From an uncultured Bacteroidota bacterium (GTDB taxonomy: Bacteria > Bacteroidota > Bacteroidia > 2-12-FULL-35-15): 64,000 bases of DNA. A program made the translations under genes and the position numbers. Location of the stretch: assembly GCA_903847205.1 (NCBI GenBank), contig CAINDA010000044.1, forward strand, positions 186,001 through 250,000, given 5' to 3'. Shown piece after piece: positions 1-7,737 of this stretch. Below the pieces are notes generated by a model that ran no database searches, was not told the DNA's origin, and was given only the letters and a program-made list of their open reading frames with translations. Each line of letters starts with the position of its first letter. Position 1 is the first letter of the stretch.

Positions 1-578
1 TAATTGTTGATGATTTAGGCGGTTTAGAAGCTTATGATTATGCAACCCGACTCGGGCAAAAATGGGGGGTAGGGCAGAAAAAAGAAGATAACGGTATTGT
101 TATATTATTAAAGCCGACCCAGCCTCATGAATTATTTATAGCCCCCGGCTATGGCTTACAGGGCGCTATCCCAGACCTTACCACAAAGCAAATTCGTGAA
201 AACGAAATGAACCCGTATTTAAAAGCGGGGCAAAATTATACGGCTCTTGATAAAGGTACCGATGTTTTAATGTCGCTGTCTAAAGGCGAATACAACTCTG
301 ATGCTTACGGCAAAAAACATTCTAACAAAATGCCCGGCGCAGAATTTATCATTATAATAATTATCATCATCATATTTATTATAATGCGAGCAAGCAAAGG
401 AGGCAATGGCGGCGACAGAGGCGGCTTAAGTATGGGAACCGGTTTTTTCTTAGGTTCAATGTTCGGCTCTGGGTTTGGCGGAGGCGGAGGAAGCAGCAGC
501 AGCAGCGGAGATTCCGGAGGCTTCGGAGGTTTTGGAGGTGGCAGCTTTGGCGGCGGAGGTTCTGGCGGAAGCTGGTAA
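1..578 (+). CDS. TPM domain (YgcG-like) membrane protein, 5' partial
   Basis: The open frame enters from the left edge (frame of base 3) and stops at 576-578; the first internal ATG at 207 is not the real start. Visible residues give the second half of a TPM domain (PF04536; motifs RLGQKWGVGQ, NGIVILL, IAPGYGLQGAIPD), then a single hydrophobic segment made almost only of isoleucine (nt about 348-390), then a Gly/Ser-rich tail ending GGSGGSW. This is the usual YgcG/TPM layout: a periplasmic TPM domain that should follow a signal peptide lying outside the window, a membrane anchor and a low-complexity tail. TPM proteins have been linked to phosphatase activity and photosystem repair in plants, but the role of bacterial members is unclear. 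Family assignment is good; function is not inferred. Confidence 0.85.
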   Translation, partial: IVDDLGGLEAYDYATRLGQKWGVGQKKEDNGIVILLKPTQPHELFIAPGYGLQGAIPDLTTKQIRENEMNPYLKAGQNYTALDKGTDVLMSLSKGEYNSDAYGKKHSNKMPGAEFIIIIIIIIIFIIMRASKGGNGGDRGGLSMGTGFFLGSMFGSGFGGGGGSSSSSGDSGGFGGFGGGSFGGGGSGGSW

Positions 579-590
579 GTAAATAGTTAA

Positions 591-684
591 AAGTTTAAAG
601 TTTGAAAGTAAAAAAAAGAGTTCAGCCAGGGGTGAACTTTATACCATCCAACTTTTCAACTTTAAACTTTCTAACTTTAAACTT
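591..684. repeat. Intergenic inverted repeat with 19-bp arms
   Basis: Arms AAGTTTAAAGTTTGAAAGT (591-609) and its near-perfect inverse at 666-684 (one mismatch) flank the terminator hairpin between two convergent genes. In effect there are two nested hairpins. It may help stop transcription from both sides; no coding potential. Confidence 0.6.
610..638 (-). terminator. Rho-independent terminator of the MauE/thioredoxin gene
   Basis: AGTTCA (619-624) pairs with TGAACT (633-638) around an 8-base loop. Read on the minus strand the stem is followed by C and then a run of eight T, as expected for termination of the minus-strand gene that ends at 691. Confidence 0.6.
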
Positions 685-690
685 AAAAAA

Positions 691-1620
691 CTATTCTTTC
701 AGCCACTTTTCCAATTCACCCTGATCTAAATCCATATAATTAACATTATGCTCTACTGTGCTGTTATTTAACAGGTAAATAGCCGGCATATTTAATCCGG
801 CCAGATAAATAAAACTCCTTCCTAATAATATGCAATGCTGAATATCTTCTGTATGCGTATTTTCAAAAAAAGGTTTTAAATTTTCATCATCGCCATTAAG
901 GACAAAATAGAAGGGAATCTTAGGATTTCTTTCGCGAATGATCCTGATTTTATTCGCCGCAATACGGCAATGCGGACAAGTTAAGCTCATAAATGCAATT
1001 ACATGCTTTCCCTGCGAAAGCGTTTTGGGCGGAACGTTCAGTTTTGCATTATTGTAAAGAGAATCTAATTCAATTTTAAATTTATTTTCAGGTTTAGTAA
1101 GATATGCTTCTGAATAATCGAGCTCAACAGGATTAAGTATAAAAGGCATTGCAAACGATCCTGCTAAAAGCAGCGCATTAATAATTCTCAATTTCCCATT
1201 TAACTCCCAGCCCTTATGATTTTTGTATAAAATAAAAAATACAGCAAGCATGATGACATTTTTTATTAATGCCTCCAATGGCGTCATGCGAATATATGAG
1301 CCAAAACACCCGCAATTGCCTTTATTACCAGTAAAGAACATTAACAAAATGAGGTAGACGCAAAATACCAGTAATACTGCTATCCCTAATTTATATGCAA
1401 TTTTTCGAAGACTGATATTGAATAGAAGAAAAAATCCTATCAAAAATTCAAGGCCGATTAAAATACGTGCAATGAAGGGGGCTGCCTGCCAGTTAATAAT
1501 ACCAATATCTACAAAAGTATATTCGAAAGGCTCAATGGGATATAACTTGGTATATCCCGAAACAATAAAAACGGCACCTAAAAGGGAGCACAAAAAACCG
1601 AAAAATATTTTTTTTGACAT
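691..1620 (-). CDS. MauE/DoxX-family membrane protein fused to a thioredoxin-like domain
   Basis: 309 aa. Residues about 1-150 hold four hydrophobic segments with the DoxX/MauE pattern (SGYTKLYP near the N terminus, then GNKGNCGCFGSY, a conserved Cys pair between helices). After another helix near 145-162 the chain turns soluble and carries a thioredoxin/TlpA-like fold with the redox motif LTCPHC at about residues 213-218 and a cis-proline-like NMPAIYLL near 277-284. Family knowledge: MauE-type proteins pass reducing equivalents or keep periplasmic disulfides in order, so a membrane disulfide carrier joined to its own thioredoxin partner is likely. The CPHC motif differs from the CGPC/CPPC of common thioredoxins. 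Upstream is the terminator of the lipoprotein pair, so this gene probably has its own promoter. Substrate unknown. Confidence 0.8.
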   Translation of the reverse strand: MSKKIFFGFLCSLLGAVFIVSGYTKLYPIEPFEYTFVDIGIINWQAAPFIARILIGLEFLIGFFLLFNISLRKIAYKLGIAVLLVFCVYLILLMFFTGNKGNCGCFGSYIRMTPLEALIKNVIMLAVFFILYKNHKGWELNGKLRIINALLLAGSFAMPFILNPVELDYSEAYLTKPENKFKIELDSLYNNAKLNVPPKTLSQGKHVIAFMSLTCPHCRIAANKIRIIRERNPKIPFYFVLNGDDENLKPFFENTHTEDIQHCILLGRSFIYLAGLNMPAIYLLNNSTVEHNVNYMDLDQGELEKWLKE

Positions 1621-1642
1621 TCGTTAAGATGTGTATAAAATA

Positions 1643-1674
1643 AAAAAGCGCCTCTCCAAAGAAAGGCGCTTTTT
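1643..1674 (-). terminator. Rho-independent terminator after the twin lipoprotein genes
   Basis: Perfect 11-bp arms AAAAAGCGCCT (1643-1653) and AGGCGCTTTTT (1664-1674) with a 10-base loop and T-rich ends on both strands. It sits just downstream of the minus-strand lipoprotein gene ending at 1692. Confidence 0.8.
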
Positions 1675-1691
1675 AATAAATAATCAAATGA

Positions 1692-1952
1692 TTATTTTAA
1701 TGAGCATGTTCTTGTTGTGGTATAAGTAACAGCCACACCCAATATAGTTGTAGTGCCCGTCACTGTAGCATTTAAACACTTTGATTCTGCTTGACTTGCT
1801 GTTGCTTTGTTATAAGTTATAATCTGTGGATCACTTGTTTGTGTCTGTCCATTAGAAACAGTCACATCCGTACAGGTACAAACGCGGTCCTTTTTGCATG
1901 AAGCAAAAGAAAAAGCTGTAGTTACTGCAACAAATAAAATTACTTTTTTCAT
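1692..1952 (-). CDS. Small lipoprotein, paralog of the next gene upstream
   Basis: 86 aa. MKK start, hydrophobic stretch and lipobox FASC with Cys at residue 19, so it should be cut and lipidated. The mature part starts CKKDRVCTC and is rich in Thr/Ser with four further Cys (two in VCTC, plus KCLNA and RTCSLK). Such small Cys-rich lipoproteins are common in Bacteroidota and have no known function. It lies 31 bp downstream of a gene with the same signal peptide and the same CKKDRVCTC start, so the two are almost surely tandem duplicates in one transcript. The extra ~15 residues relative to the paralog are in the Thr/Gln-rich middle. Confidence 0.75.
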   Translation of the reverse strand: MKKVILFVAVTTAFSFASCKKDRVCTCTDVTVSNGQTQTSDPQIITYNKATASQAESKCLNATVTGTTTILGVAVTYTTTRTCSLK

Positions 1953-1983
1953 TTTTTTAAAATTTTTAATTAATTAAAATAAT

Positions 1984-2199
1984 TTATTTTAAAGTGCAGG
2001 TTGTTGTTGATGTTACTCCGTTAGAAGTTTCAGTAGAACTCAAACATGCTGCATTAGCAGGTCCGCTTTTAGATGCAGTGTAAGTTACTACAGTTGTTCC
2101 GCCGCCTGGACTAGTAACACAAGTGCAAACACGGTCTTTTTTGCAAGAAGCAAGAGAAAATGCAGAAACTACTGCAGCAAATAAAATAACTTTTTTCAT
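1984..2199 (-). CDS. Small lipoprotein, first of a tandem pair
   Basis: 71 aa. Signal peptide MKKVILFAAVVSAFSLASC with the lipobox Cys at residue 19, mature start CKKDRVCTC, then a Gly/Thr stretch, and two more Cys near the end (AACLSS, TTCTLK). It matches its downstream neighbour at both ends: signal peptide, CKKDRVCTC and the C-terminal T(R)TCSLK/TTCTLK. The Cys arrangement suggests a small disulfide-held domain on the periplasmic or outer face of a membrane. A promoter-like sequence lies 45 bp upstream. Function unknown. Confidence 0.75.
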   Translation of the reverse strand: MKKVILFAAVVSAFSLASCKKDRVCTCVTSPGGGTTVVTYTASKSGPANAACLSSTETSNGVTSTTTCTLK

Positions 2200-2244
2200 T
2201 TTTTTATAGTTTTAGGGGTTAATTATTTTTGGTAATTACGGGTG

Positions 2245-2274
2245 CAAACTTAATACTAAAATTCAAATGACAAA
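2245..2274 (-). promoter_or_regulatory. Bacteroidota-type promoter for the lipoprotein pair
   Basis: Minus strand reads TTTG (2274-2271), 18-bp spacer, TAAGTTTG (2252-2245), matching the TTTG...TAnnTTTG consensus. The spacer is one base shorter than the usual 19-20. A start site near 2238 would give a leader of about 40 nt before the ATG at 2199. Confidence 0.45.
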
Positions 2275-2575
2275 AAATAATTTTATAGTTTGATGATTTT
2301 CGGATTATACGATAGGCTGATTCAATGAGGAATTAATCTGATAACCAATTTATTAGTTCTCAAATTATTAAGTAAGTATATTCGCTTACTAAGCTGATGA
2401 TTATGAAATAATGTCACTCATCTGTCTTTTTTGCTATGATTTTTCTATTCAGCAGGCTCAATAAACGTTTTTTTTGCAAATCGGCAATGAATTTGTTAAT
2501 TTTTAAACTCATTACCTTTTGTATCATTATTAATTGCCCTCCGCTAAAATAGATTTGCCACACACACAATAATAA
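2275..2575. other. Non-coding stretch leading into the 21-bp array
   Basis: No convincing gene on either strand. AT-rich. From about 2530 there are two degenerate, out-of-phase copies resembling the downstream 21-bp unit (for example CCGCTAAAATAGATT at 2541-2555), and a short CA run at 2560-2567. Confidence 0.5.
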
Positions 2576-2773
2576 ATTAAGCCTTTGCCGAAATAAATTA
2601 AGGCTTCGCTAAAATAAATTAAGCCTTGGCTAAAATAAATCTAGCCTTCACCGAAATAGATTAAGCCTTCGCTGGAATAAATCAAGCCTTTGCTGAAATA
2701 GATTAAGCCTTTGCTAAAATAAATCAAGCCTTCAAAGAAATAAATCAAGCCTAATCAAAAATAATTAAGCCTT
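2576..2773. repeat. Intergenic array of nine 21-bp repeats (type 1)
   Basis: Nine full units plus a partial one start at 2576, 2597, 2618, 2639, 2660, 2681, 2702, 2723 and 2744, each exactly 21 bp with no indels. A typical unit is ATTAAGCCTTTGCTAAAATA plus A; changes are mostly C/T and A/G substitutions. Read on the minus strand, one frame encodes the heptapeptide GLIYFSK/E over and over and is broken by only one stop, in unit 4. There is no start codon with a ribosome site, so I do not call a gene. It lies in the 743-bp gap between the lipoprotein promoter and the sigma-factor operon terminator. Confidence 0.85.
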
Positions 2774-2886
2774 ATTTTTTTGACTGTTATAATTTTATCA
2801 GGTAATTTCCAATAAAAAGGCTTTTAATGGCTCTAAAAACAATAAATGTCTATTAAATTTTAAATATTAATCGGTCGACAATAAAA

Positions 2887-2922
2887 AAAATCCTTCAGCC
2901 GAATAATCAGCTGAAGGATTTT
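2887..2922 (-). terminator. Rho-independent terminator of the sigma-factor operon
   Basis: Perfect 13-bp stem, AAAATCCTTCAGC (2887-2899) with its inverse (2910-2922), a 10-base loop and T runs beyond both arms. It lies 20 bp past the stop of the minus-strand membrane protein gene. Confidence 0.85.
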
Positions 2923-2942
2923 CAATTTTTTTTAACCTACTT

Positions 2943-3308
2943 TTAATTTGCAGGCTCTTTCTTTTGAGGCTCTTCCCACATCCATGATTTGTTGCCGCAT
3001 CTGTTTTTAAACTTTTCCTTTTCTTCAGGTGTCATATTTGCAATGCGTTCCTGCATACGTTGTTTCCAATGCTCACGGCGGCTACCGCAGTGTCCGCCCC
3101 TGCCGAATCTGCCGCGGAAACCTCCGAACAGAATTTTAGACAACACCAAAAGCCCAATGGTCTGGCAGAAGCTGATAACCGGGCCGTGAAAGAGCTCCGG
3201 CACCAGCATGTTCCATAAATGCATTGTTAAAAAGCCAAACAAAAAGCCGAAGAATATAACTGCAGCTGCGATTTTAATCGCCTTAAAAATTCTAAATTTC
3301 TTATTCAT
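2943..3308 (-). CDS. Small membrane protein with charged C-terminal tail, partner of a sigma factor
   Basis: 121 aa. Two hydrophobic segments (about residues 10-32 and 44-62) are followed by an Arg/Gly/His-rich linker (GFRGRFGRGGHCG) and a strongly charged helical tail with RMQERIANMTPEEKEKFKNR. The TPEE(K/R)EKFK pattern is reminiscent of Spy/CpxP-like LTxxQ helices, but that is only a resemblance. The start lies 12 bp after the sigma-factor stop and the pair shares one terminator, so they are co-transcribed. This order, sigma factor then small membrane protein, suggests an anti-sigma or envelope-sensing role, which I infer from context only. Confidence 0.7.
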   Translation of the reverse strand: MNKKFRIFKAIKIAAAVIFFGFLFGFLTMHLWNMLVPELFHGPVISFCQTIGLLVLSKILFGGFRGRFGRGGHCGSRREHWKQRMQERIANMTPEEKEKFKNRCGNKSWMWEEPQKKEPAN

Positions 3309-3320
3309 GATTTCTTTTTT

Positions 3321-3896
3321 TTAATAGGTTAATAATTCGTTATACAGGCTTTTCAAGCGCTCCTTCAGATACATTACTGCATACCGCTTTCGCGAGATAA
3401 CAGTTTTTATTCCGGTGCCGGTAATCTCCGCAATTTCTTTCAGGCTTCTGCCCTCTAGTTCGTGAAGTACAAACACTTCTCTTTGGTTATCGGGCAGTTC
3501 TTCCAGCGCTTCTGTTAACTCCTGAGAAATGAGTTTCAAAAAAAGCTGTTTGTCTGCCGTCGTTTCCATCGATGGAAGTATATCAGCAAGCAATAATGCT
3601 TCGTCATCATCCTGACGGTTTACAGAAATATCATCTAATCTAACTGGTTTCATTTTGCGGTACCAATCTGTTATTTTATTTCGTGCAACCCTGTACAGCC
3701 ATGATGCAGTATTTTCAACAGCATTGCTCTGCACCAGTTCATAAAAGACATCCTGCAGAATGTCTTCCGCATCCTCTAATGCAGGGATGCGGTTATTGAT
3801 GAAAGCTAAAAGACTCCTTCTTTCCTTTTTTATGGTACTGGTCAGAGATTCGTCTTTTTGAATGCTGCCGGCATTATATTGCGCTTGTGCTGCCAT
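3321..3896 (-). CDS. ECF-type RNA polymerase sigma factor
   Basis: 191 aa, normal length for an ECF sigma factor. Region 2 is at about residues 30-90 (ALEDAEDILQDVFYELVQ, then ASWLYRVARNKITDWYRK, the -10 binding part). Region 4 is at about 125-185 (LEELPDNQREVFVLHELEGR, then SLKEIAEITGTGIKTVISRK, the helix-turn-helix that reads the -35). It is first in a two-gene operon with a small membrane protein that could hold it at the membrane. Regulon unknown; I see no shared upstream motif that would show autoregulation. Confidence 0.9.
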   Translation of the reverse strand: MAAQAQYNAGSIQKDESLTSTIKKERRSLLAFINNRIPALEDAEDILQDVFYELVQSNAVENTASWLYRVARNKITDWYRKMKPVRLDDISVNRQDDDEALLLADILPSMETTADKQLFLKLISQELTEALEELPDNQREVFVLHELEGRSLKEIAEITGTGIKTVISRKRYAVMYLKERLKSLYNELLTY

Positions 3897-4417
3897 GTGT
3901 ATTTATAAAGACGAATGAAAAGGCTAAATACTTTAAAAAAAATGAATTTTATTTTGATGCCTGAATTTTATCAGCAGGAAAGAGTTGGATCTGCGACCTT
4001 TCCAATTCATTGCAGAAGCCTCCAGTATTGTCATCCAGAGCTTTTCGCGAAGGATCTTTTCTTTCACCCTGACATTGCTGATGATTAAGAAAGTCCCAAC
4101 TCCTGAGCAAAATGAACGGGACAAATATCTCCATTTATCTTAATCATAACAAAACCTGTGAGGTTATTTAACCTGACAGGCTTTGTTTGAATATTTCAAA
4201 AATAAAAAACGCCCTGCAATAACCTAAATTATCAGCAGGGCGTTAAACCATGGGTGGCGGTTTTTATATTCAGATGCGTATTTTTAATAAAGGTTGCATT
4301 TGATTAAAAGAAGGAAAAATATCAGGAAATTTTATTTTGAGGAACAAACTTTATTTTCCGGAAGGAATATTTATTAAGCATTACAGGACAATGATGACGG
4401 CCGTTTTATAATAAAAA
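3897..4417. other. Intergenic region without a convincing gene
   Basis: 521 bp. Two overlapping short frames at 3933-4134 on the minus strand have no family resemblance and no supporting start signals. The stretch 3960-4135 reads like a dispersed Bacteroidota intergenic element (GGATCTTTTCTTTCACCCTG near 4052) rather than a gene, but I cannot test copy number here. A terminator lies at 4208-4244. Confidence 0.4.
4208..4244 (-). terminator. Terminator downstream of the 1054-aa T9SS gene
   Basis: Arms AACGCCCTGC (4208-4217) and GCAGGGCGTT (4235-4244), loop 17 bases, followed on the minus strand by six T. It is 174 bp past the stop codon at 4418, rather far, but no other gene lies between. Confidence 0.65.
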
Positions 4418-7400
4418 TTAATTATCTTTTACTAACTGCAGGAATCCTTGCTTTTTAATTGCTTCCCCATTCACAGCAGTCACTTTCACAATATAAAAAT
4501 AAACGCCGTCCTGAGCCATTTTACCGCTTTTTGTCCGTCCGTCCCAGCCGCCGTTAAGAGTGTTCCATTCAGTCATTTTTATTCCCCATCGGTCGTAAAT
4601 TGTGCAGTCTAAGTCTTTAACGGCAGTGGTTGTAATAAAAAACAAATCGTTTTTTCCATCGCCGTTAGGCGTAAATATATTCGGGATAATAATTGAAACA
4701 TCATTTGTAACAGTAATGCAGTTATCAACGGAATCAATACATCCAACCATATTTTGAACAAATAATTTAATACAGTAAGTACCGGCATCGGTATAGGTGT
4801 GAGATGGCGCCGGGTTTGATGAAATATTATTCCCGCCAGACGATTGATCTCCGAAATTCCATAAGGACGAATTGCTGTTTACTGATGCATTCGTAAAAGA
4901 TACATCAGTGTTAGCTATAACAATATCAGAAGGAGCAACAGAGAAATTTGCAATCGGTTTTGGAACTATTGTAATCATATTATTGTTTACAGCAGTTCCA
5001 GTGCAATTATTCACATCCGTACAGGAAATGCTTACTGAATAGGTCCCTGCCTGATTATAACAATGCAGCGGTGATGATGTTATGGCAGAATCGCCGTCGC
5101 CGAAATGATACTTCACCGAGCTGCAATTTGTTCCATTGCTTTCGGCAAATTGGATACACAGCGGGAAACAGCCGCTGTTTGTGTTGGATGTAAAGGCTGG
5201 AGAAGGCCGCGGATTTACTGTTTCTATTATAGCATTAGATGCTGCCGGAGATCCCAATACACATGGGGCATTTGAAGTAAGAATGCAAGTAATTGCATCA
5301 CCATTATTTAGTGCCGAACTGCTGTAAACAGAGGAATTACCGCCGGTATTTATTCCATTTAACTGCCATTGATATACAGGTGTGTTCCCCCCATTTACAG
5401 GCACTGCAGTAAAAGTAACTGATGTGCCGGCGCATATTGGACCTAATGGAACAGATGTAATTGTTACAGATGCCGAGGTGCTTGGCGTAACTGATACAAC
5501 AATAGGGTTTGATATTACAGATGTTCCCGCTGCACAGCCTGAATTAGGGGTAAGCATACAGGTTATAGTATCGCTGTTAATTAATGAAGCACTTGTAAAC
5601 ACAGCAGCATTTGTGCCGACTGTATTTCCATTCAAGAGCCAATGATAAAGAGGCGCTGTTCCTCCATTAGTCTGAGCTGCAGCAAATGTTACTGAGGTTC
5701 CGGGACATACCGCCCCTGCAGGATTTGATGTAATATTTATTGATGCGGTGCTTGGCAGCACCGTAACAACTACCGGAATTCTATATGTTCCGGGACACAA
5801 ACCGGCATAGTAAGTTGTTGTTGAAGTCAAACCAGGTATTCTCAACGTATCCGTTCCAATTACAGTGCCTCCTGTCTGTGCGCTGTACCAAGTGAGAACA
5901 GCTGGAATAGCTCCGTTTATGGAGGCAGTAAGCACAGCAGAATCCCCAGAACAAATAGTAACGCTGGCTGCAGAAATAGTATCTATCCGTACAATAGTCT
6001 GGTTAACTAAGCCTGCACCACCTTTGGTAGCGCCGTTTGGAATAAATTCGGTTAATCCATCTGAGTTTGTTGTTCCGCAGCTTCCGCCGGAAGCAGTCTG
6101 CACAGCTGAACCTGAGCTAAGTGCTATATACCCTCCTCCTCCTCCGCCGCCAGGGCCTTCGGCTTCATTCATAGCTCCAAAATATAATGAACCGCGCGTC
6201 AGCATTTGATTACCGCCATGTCCGCCTTTAGCGCTTAATACAATTCCATTCTGTCCAGAAGTATTAAGCAGTATTGTTCCGCCTCCCCCTCCGCCTCCGG
6301 ATCCATCTCTGCCGCTGTAGCTGCTGATTGGAGGCGAAGAATATGAATTCCCTCCGTGAAGCCCATCTGAAATAATAGAATCAGTGCCGCTTCCGGTAAC
6401 AGATCCATAAGAAGTAAAGTAAATGATTCCGCCGCCTGCACCGCCTGCACCGCCTTCGTTGTTATCCTGCTCTCCGCCGCCGCCGCCGCCGCCCATAAAA
6501 ATCCTGCCGCTGGTATAATCCAGCGGACGCCCGCCTAAACCGCCGATATTAAGCCTTGCATAACCGCCCCAGGCTAGATCATAAGGACCTACAACTAACG
6601 CATTTTGATTTGAACCCGAAAAAGTATATCCGCCTCTGCCTCCTCCTGATGAAGAAGAATAAGCAAATCCGGGAGATTCAATGTTCCATGCTGTAATCCA
6701 GCCAGGAACAGTGGTATCAGGATTTCCCTGCCCTGTCCATGACGGAATTGAACCGGCATTTGCTCCCCCGCCGCCACCTGCGTTCCAGATATTACCGCCG
6801 CCGCCGGCATTGGCTGCTGCACCCCGGCAGAATTTTCCTCCGTAAATTGTGTAATCATTGTCGAACCCTGCAATACCCTCACCTTTATTAGCAGCAACTT
6901 CAATGCTGGTGCAGGAATACCATACAATTTGAGACCTTGGAGCTGAAGGCGTAAATAATGCAGCCCCCCTAAAGCCTTTGCCGGATGCGCTTATCTTACC
7001 GCCGCTATTTATTACCGTATTTCCTTTTACCTCAACTGCCAAAACACCTCCGGTAGTTCCATTCCAGACCTGACAGGTTAATACGCCAGGAAAAGCAATT
7101 GTTAATGCGTTGTATCTCGGCACACGCACAATCTGTACTTTCCCGGAAACGGTATAATCATTTATTAATCCGCAGTCTATTGTAATAGAAGAACCATTAG
7201 GAACAGCTGACACCTGACACAATTCATATTTTCCGCAGTTATTATAATTGGTTACGCTGCCCCAAGTAGCATCGTTTGGATTGCTGATTGTCGGCGTTGC
7301 TGTATCTGAATGCCCGAGTATCACAGCTCCCTGCATCTGAATAACCATAATTAAATCGCCGGGGGAAAGACTGCCCGAAAAACGCCCGTTTGCATTTAGG

Positions 7401-7582
7401 CCGCTGGCTGAAACACTCAGGGAAGTATTGCCGATTGATGCATCAGCAGTTAAAGAAGTATATTCATTTATAATCCGGTTTGCAGTATTAATATTCCCGT
7501 TGCCGTCTTTCCCGCGCTGAGCGGAGGAAACAAAGGCACAGAAAACAAAAACGATAAACAGATAGTTTTGAATCTTTTTCAT
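4418..7582 (-). CDS. Glycine-rich secreted protein with Ig/PKD domains and CHU_C (type B T9SS) end
   Basis: I start at the ATG at 7582, which gives signal peptide MKKIQNYLFIVFVFCAFVSS followed by AQ; an in-frame ATG ten codons upstream would spoil it. Length 1054 aa. Order: N-terminal beta-rich region; glycine-rich low-complexity stretch (residues about 200-520, many G5-G7 runs such as GGGGGGGE); three Ig-like modules of the 'CSGDSAVLTA / CPGTSVTF / CAGTSVTF' kind; two PKD domains (HFGDGDSAI and WNFGDQSSGG); final 90 residues NIFTPNGDGKNDLFF ... IYDRWG ... WDGRTKSGK ... DGVYFYIVKV, the gliding motility-associated C-terminal domain. Family knowledge says this end sends the protein through T9SS to the cell surface. 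It is probably a surface adhesin or matrix protein; ligand unknown. No T9SS component gene adjoins it. Confidence 0.88.
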   Translation of the reverse strand: MKKIQNYLFIVFVFCAFVSSAQRGKDGNGNINTANRIINEYTSLTADASIGNTSLSVSASGLNANGRFSGSLSPGDLIMVIQMQGAVILGHSDTATPTISNPNDATWGSVTNYNNCGKYELCQVSAVPNGSSITIDCGLINDYTVSGKVQIVRVPRYNALTIAFPGVLTCQVWNGTTGGVLAVEVKGNTVINSGGKISASGKGFRGAALFTPSAPRSQIVWYSCTSIEVAANKGEGIAGFDNDYTIYGGKFCRGAAANAGGGGNIWNAGGGGGANAGSIPSWTGQGNPDTTVPGWITAWNIESPGFAYSSSSGGGRGGYTFSGSNQNALVVGPYDLAWGGYARLNIGGLGGRPLDYTSGRIFMGGGGGGGEQDNNEGGAGGAGGGIIYFTSYGSVTGSGTDSIISDGLHGGNSYSSPPISSYSGRDGSGGGGGGGTILLNTSGQNGIVLSAKGGHGGNQMLTRGSLYFGAMNEAEGPGGGGGGGYIALSSGSAVQTASGGSCGTTNSDGLTEFIPNGATKGGAGLVNQTIVRIDTISAASVTICSGDSAVLTASINGAIPAVLTWYSAQTGGTVIGTDTLRIPGLTSTTTYYAGLCPGTYRIPVVVTVLPSTASINITSNPAGAVCPGTSVTFAAAQTNGGTAPLYHWLLNGNTVGTNAAVFTSASLINSDTITCMLTPNSGCAAGTSVISNPIVVSVTPSTSASVTITSVPLGPICAGTSVTFTAVPVNGGNTPVYQWQLNGINTGGNSSVYSSSALNNGDAITCILTSNAPCVLGSPAASNAIIETVNPRPSPAFTSNTNSGCFPLCIQFAESNGTNCSSVKYHFGDGDSAITSSPLHCYNQAGTYSVSISCTDVNNCTGTAVNNNMITIVPKPIANFSVAPSDIVIANTDVSFTNASVNSNSSLWNFGDQSSGGNNISSNPAPSHTYTDAGTYCIKLFVQNMVGCIDSVDNCITVTNDVSIIIPNIFTPNGDGKNDLFFITTTAVKDLDCTIYDRWGIKMTEWNTLNGGWDGRTKSGKMAQDGVYFYIVKVTAVNGEAIKKQGFLQLVKDN

Positions 7583-7737
7583 GCGTACTTTAAAAATAAA
7601 CCTCACCTTCAATAAAACCGGTCGCCAATGTAGAGTTTAATATTGATTTTTACAATTGATGCCGACAGATATATGAAGTATGATTCAGCAGATGTTAATT
7701 TTGATGGAAGAGTTGCGCATGGCTGCTTATCGATCGC
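7583..7737. other. Short leader region before the 21-bp array
   Basis: No gene. It should contain the promoter for the minus-strand T9SS gene, but I found no good TTTG/TAnnTTTG pair. Confidence 0.3.

Noticed and set aside
2576-2773. CRISPR-like array
   Set aside because: Units are directly adjacent with no unique spacers, and there are no cas genes. The same holds for 7738-8151.
3933-4134. Two overlapping minus-strand frames of about 60 codons
   Set aside because: No family resemblance or start signals; they look like chance frames in a possible dispersed intergenic element.
5136-6209. Plus-strand frames opposite the 1054-aa T9SS gene
   Set aside because: Antisense shadows of a clear minus-strand gene with GC-rich third positions.
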